Positions 60,350 through 64,000 of a DNA stretch of 64,000 bases are shown here, one piece after another; the first letter of the stretch is position 1; the number at the start of each line of letters is the position of its first letter. The position numbers were made by a program, and so were the translations under genes. The notes below the pieces were generated by a model, which searched no databases, was not told the DNA's origin, and was given only the letters and a program-made list of their open reading frames with translations. The stretch is from Latrodectus hesperus (Eukaryota > Arthropoda > Arachnida > Araneae > Theridiidae): contig CM075853.1 of the NCBI GenBank assembly GCA_037975125.1, positions 88,918,395-88,982,394 on the forward strand. The letters run 5' to 3'.

Positions 60350-60760
60350 TCCTTATTTCGGAATACTTCGGTAAGCGTCCAGTTTTACGGAAGTATTTTT
60401 AACCCCTAGATGTACAACAGCTTCTAAAATGTCTCACTCTGGTACGATATTGCTGGAAAGATGTTTGCATCTTGCGCAAATTCCACTCCAGACTAATTTT
60501 TAAAATGTTTAGTAATTGCAGAGTAGCTTTGAATGTTTACAGACCAGATTTTATTGTTCTTGTGCTTATGAGCTCGTTGAGCAATAAAAAACTTTTCATC
60601 AGTCAAAAGGAATTTCTACCAATTCTGACATGCGATCCATCTAAAAAACTTTCGGCATCTTTGGAGCAGGACCAGTTTTATTTTATTTTTTTTAGTAAGC
60701 TGAACTTAGAGTTTGTAAAACAATTCTTCAAGCTTATTTCGTAAATAAACATACCCATTC
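60350..60760 (-). pseudogene. Mariner/Tc-like transposase fragment
   Basis: On the minus strand RCRKFFRWIACQNW, stop, KFLLTDEKFFIAQRAHKHKN then NKIWSVN reproduces the L-x-F-T-D-E-K-x-F block around the first catalytic Asp of this superfamily, with the expected Asn/Asp-x-x-x-W-S downstream. A further piece, LGVKNTSVKLDAY, resembles the next conserved block. The second and third catalytic residues are absent. The plus-strand open frame at 60472-60744 is the shadow of this fragment. Confidence 0.7.
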
Positions 60761-60904
60761 GTCGCACTTATAGGTAATGTATTACTGAGCCCTCCTTCTA
60801 AATGAAATCCTTGGATTTCGTTGAATTAGATGGCTTTGCGATTACTGAAAGTGTTTATTATACTATCGTCTACTTCTCTGAGGATGATCATCATTGCTGA
60901 GCTC

Positions 60905-60915
60905 TTTTATATACC
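60905..60915 (-). promoter_or_regulatory. TATA box of the minus-strand mariner-like relic
   Basis: GGTATATAAAAG on the minus strand lies about 50 bp downstream of an ATTTGCAT octamer (60952-60959) and upstream of the transposase remains. Confidence 0.45.
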
Positions 60916-61161
60916 AGATTGATTGAGACACTGTGTTTGCTGAGGCACATTATGCAAATAATTTCACACTGTCGTTTTAGTTGCTTAAACTTTAAAATAA
61001 ATATTTTACTAGAAATTAGAATATATATACATATATATATGCATAAACATAAACTAGGTGATATCTAAAGCAGTAAGCGAAATGAATAAACAAATTAAAA
61101 GAAATTAGCTTACATCTCTTCTGTGATGCAATAACTTTTTAGTTTTTTGCTGCACTCTGTA

Positions 61162-61900
61162 TACTTAGAACAGGTACATATTTGCAAAGTAACAAATTAA
61201 AAAATAAAGAGTAAGTTAAATGTTTAACTTTTGGATAATACTACGTTTGCAATGTTGAAAGAATCAACCAAAATTTATTTTAAAGAACATAAAAGAAATA
61301 ATTTTATAATAAAATTCCTTTCTGAAAAAAATCATCATTTTTATTATGAATTCAGAATTAATAAACAATTATTACTTTTCAAATTTTCTTTTATAATTTA
61401 AATTACGATGGAAATATCCTTTTTCTTTGAAATACAATTTTATATTTATGTATATAACACATTTTACCATTTTATATTAAATTGACATATGGAGGATTTT
61501 ACAGTTTTGGATATTGGCCTAATACACGTTAATAATGAAAGTATATCACTACATTATTCATATAAATTATATGCATGTATTCTTTTAACTTAAAAAAAAA
61601 ATAAAAATGGTGGTTACTTTACATTAATGTTCCCAATCTAAATGAGGTGAAACATAAGTCTCAGACTCTCAAACACAGTTATCCTTCTCCTAGTTTAACA
61701 GTTAGCGAGTTCAATTTCTATGACATGAATGGGTGTTTATAACAGTTTCTATTTCACTTTAAGCTTCAATTACCTGCTAAATTAAAAATCATGCAAAAGT
61801 TAAATAGAAAAATAAATCAAATTTATTATAAATTCTTAATGTTAACATACTAAGCAAATTTTGCTAGTTAACACTATTAAAGGATATGAGCAACAAGGTA
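61162..61900. other. AT-rich stretch without recognisable features
   Basis: No ORF or repeat seen. It may contain the 3' end of the transcript whose last exon is proposed at 62126-62361. Confidence 0.45.
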
Positions 61901-62125
61901 TATTAATTATTTTATTCAAAAATAACTTTTACAGAATATATGAACATTATCACAAAGCATTATAAACAAAAGTTGATAATTTATAAAACTCTGTTTTTCA
62001 CATTATATAAATATACATATTTTTAAACTTATACAAAAATCTCAATCATTTCGATATTTACGTGAACATGAAAACAATAAAGATAAAAATAACCTATACA
62101 TTATAATATAAGGTTTAGTTCCAAA

Positions 62126-62361
62126 TAGTCAGCAATGTAACACTCTATCGTCTCTTTCTGGAACTGAACCATCTACATCTGGAAAATATTTGGCTTGATA
62201 ATTTAAAAATGCAAGGTTTGAAGCTTTAAGGCGTGCACTAGTTCCTACAGTCATAACTGATGGGCTGATGCATGGTGTGGAACAATGGGAATTAGAAAGA
62301 TCACATTGATCTAAAAGTTTTATCATCTCATGTGATGAGGGTCCACCAGTCAAATTGCAAG
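62126..62361 (-). CDS. Probable terminal coding exon of an unidentified host gene
   Basis: On the minus strand a good acceptor (TTTAATTTCTTATAG) precedes an open segment of coding-like composition: CNLTGGPSSHEMIKLLDQCD, LSNSHCSTPCISPSVMTVGT and SARLKASNLAFLNYQAKYFP, then DVDGSVPERDDRVLHC and a stop near 62129. Residue use (Ser, Pro, Cys, Asp and balanced charge) is unlike the surrounding AT-rich chance frames. I do not recognise the protein. The exon would encode about 78 residues. AT-rich DNA with AATAAA-like signals on the minus strand lies downstream near 61913. The ATG at 62353 is probably internal. Confidence 0.55.
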
Positions 62362-62494
62362 CTATAAGAAATTAAATGAAATAAAAAAAATGTACCAAAT
62401 AGGATTGCAGTATGAAAATTTAAAAAAATAAATTTTAAAATATTAATCATGATAGATTTTCTTTATAAAATCTTAAGTAATTAATTGCTGCATG

Positions 62495-62592
62495 ATGCTG
62501 AACAATGGGAATTTGAAAGATCACATTGATCTGAAATTTCAATCATTTCACATTATGAGGGTCATCCAGTTAAATTGCAAGAAATTAAATGA
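62495..62592 (-). pseudogene. Decayed duplicate of the 62361 exon start
   Basis: This repeats the acceptor side and first ~90 bases of the neighbouring exon: CTCATAATGTGAAATGATTG matches CTCATCACATGAGATGATAA, and GATCAATGTGATCTTTCAAA matches GATCAATGTGATCTTTCTAA. It has lost the AG region and reading frame, so it is a non-functional exon duplication. Confidence 0.7.
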
Positions 62593-64000
62593 AATAAGAA
62601 AAATATATACATTATTAAGTGCCTTTAGAGGAATATTTTTGGACAACTGAGAAAGTTTCAAAATATCTATTTTTCCCCTAAGTATAAAACACCTATGCTC
62701 AAATGACTAAATATCACAAGTCAAATGTAGTGTTATTAAAAATTACTAATTTTTAAGCAAAATATTTAATAAGTATAGACTTTAGTTGCTTTATGAATGA
62801 TGTAAGAATGACTTATGACACAAAGTTCATTCCACAAATCAGCTAATTGAAGTATGAAAATTTAAAAAATATATCCTCAAATGCACTACTAAATGCAATA
62901 AAGAAAGTCGTTAATGAGATAAAAGCAATTTAAATAGTACTCCATTATATATACTAAGTACTATGAATTAGAGTAGGACATAACATTTAGATTTAATTAC
63001 ATTTAAGTTTGTTTAGTCCACTTATTAAATATGTTACTATGAGATATCTTAATAAACCTAATATAAAGAAACAAATAGTTCACAAAGTGAGATATTTTAG
63101 AAGTAAAAATCCACGTTATATTAAACACTAGTAAGCAGATTAATTTTCTCTGGAAGATGTTCACTGGAACAAAAAGATTTATTTATGTAAAAAATGGACC
63201 AATTATTAAAAAATATGCTATAATATTGATAACTATCATATAAAAATCTTGGGATCAAATGAAAAGCAGATGTCTTTGAACACATTTGCAGCATAATAAT
63301 AAAATTGTTTAGCCAAATGTAAAAAGAATATTGCAATTTTAAATGCAGTCAATTTATGGAAACAAACATTTTACAAAGAATTTTATATATAATTTCAATA
63401 AGATACAACAGATATAAAAAACCAGGAAACTTTTCCTAGGAGAGTAATGAAATGGAATAAACAGCAAAACTCACATTTCAATTTCATGGCATTAAAATTC
63501 AAGGTTAAAATAAAACTATTTAATAAACATTTTGTTTACTTCAAATATTATATATTTATTGAGATTATCTTCATAGCAACAGCTTTGGTAAAGCATTTTG
63601 GACTCTTAATTTAGAGAATACTTAATTTAAAATATATACACATAGATTAAAAAAAATTTACTTTAAAATTTATAGAATAAATTAAATTTTTAAAAATTTG
63701 ATACTTGATAATTTTTTCTAGCCAAAGATAAATTAAAGCTTACACTGTTCAATCTACTAACATAGGTAATACTTAAAAATACATTTATGTTTATTTGATT
63801 TTTATTTATTTGCTACATTGCTAATGCATTAAACTCAAAAATTATCATTTTTAACCAACAGCAAACTTTTTTTTACTAATGTATTTTGGATTATTTTTAC
63901 TACTGATTAATAATAACAATTAAATAATTATTTTAAAAAATCCAAAATTTGTATCCTTCTAAAAATGAAAAGAATAAGAAACTGATATTTAGATTTTGTA
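62593..64000. other. AT-rich stretch, probably intronic
   Basis: No further exon or element is recognisable. The frame at 63121-63336 is hydrophobic and compositionally random. If the exon at 62126-62361 is real, this is likely the preceding intron. Confidence 0.4.

Larger units (their letters stand above)
60343..61159 (-). mobile_element. Mariner/Tc-like element relic, truncated
   Basis: The minus-strand end CAGAGTGCAGCAAAAAACTA, flanked by TA at 61160-61161, looks like a Tc1/mariner terminus. Inside are an ATTTGCAT octamer, a TATA box and a decayed transposase. The other terminus is missing: the element is cut at about 60343, where it meets Tc1 copy 2 on the opposite strand. Confidence 0.65.

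Noticed and set aside
60472..60744. Plus-strand 90-residue frame
   Set aside because: It lies opposite a recognisable mariner-like transposase segment (LLTDEKFF) and is its shadow.

Overview
The window is AT-rich, intron- and repeat-dominated animal DNA, almost certainly from an arthropod and most likely an arachnid. The Gypsy-type gag-pol proteins and the Tc1/mariner families resemble those abundant in spider genomes. That assignment is inference from family resemblance; no species marker is present. There is no bacterial-style gene organisation, and no complete host gene is visible. Most recognisable content is mobile DNA in several layers.

Left part (1-28.1 kb): a 5'-truncated LINE tail (643-1165), a tRNA-like/SINE relic (1404-1462) and a microsatellite. 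Then comes one large nested locus. A minus-strand Gypsy retrotransposon (4340-28098) has two ~425-bp LTRs, a 4-bp target duplication CCTA, PBS, PPT and gag-pol. Its gag is split by a 17,920-bp insertion (9397-27316) flanked by a perfect 8-bp duplication AGTCCCCT. The insertion is two ~9-kb copies of the same long, almost non-coding element in direct tandem, separated by a 70-bp spacer. Each copy has related terminal inverted repeats and a decayed hAT transposase C-terminal domain with the same frameshift. It reads as a giant hAT-derived composite element that moved as a unit.

Middle part (28.1-38.5 kb): a probable last exon of a host gene (29120-29189), a degenerate ~24-bp minisatellite (30240-30475), an internally deleted Tc1-like element with TA duplications (31711-32658), a decayed Tc1-like transposase on the minus strand (33966-34710), a truncated mariner-like element beside a hairpin (35519-36087), and a nearly full-length Tc1 element (37093-38484) inserted into satellite DNA.

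Satellite block (36.36-49.48 kb): about 11 kb of a diverged ~190-bp tandem repeat, roughly 55 monomers. It includes at least three monomer classes and an orientation switch near 38.75 kb. The inverted left edge repeats the A-C-B-A monomer order seen at the right edge.

Right part (49.5-64 kb): a truncated Tc1-like transposase, a second and much more decayed minus-strand Gypsy-type element (51306-58034), a deletion-derivative mariner-like element with ~200-bp inverted repeats (58273-59076), a second Tc1-like copy of the 49.5-kb family containing a perfect palindrome (59574-60342), and a minus-strand mariner-like relic abutting it (60343-61159). Last is a probable terminal host exon (62126-62361, minus) with a decayed duplicate 0.2 kb upstream. 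The remaining stretches are AT-rich sequence in which I recognise nothing.
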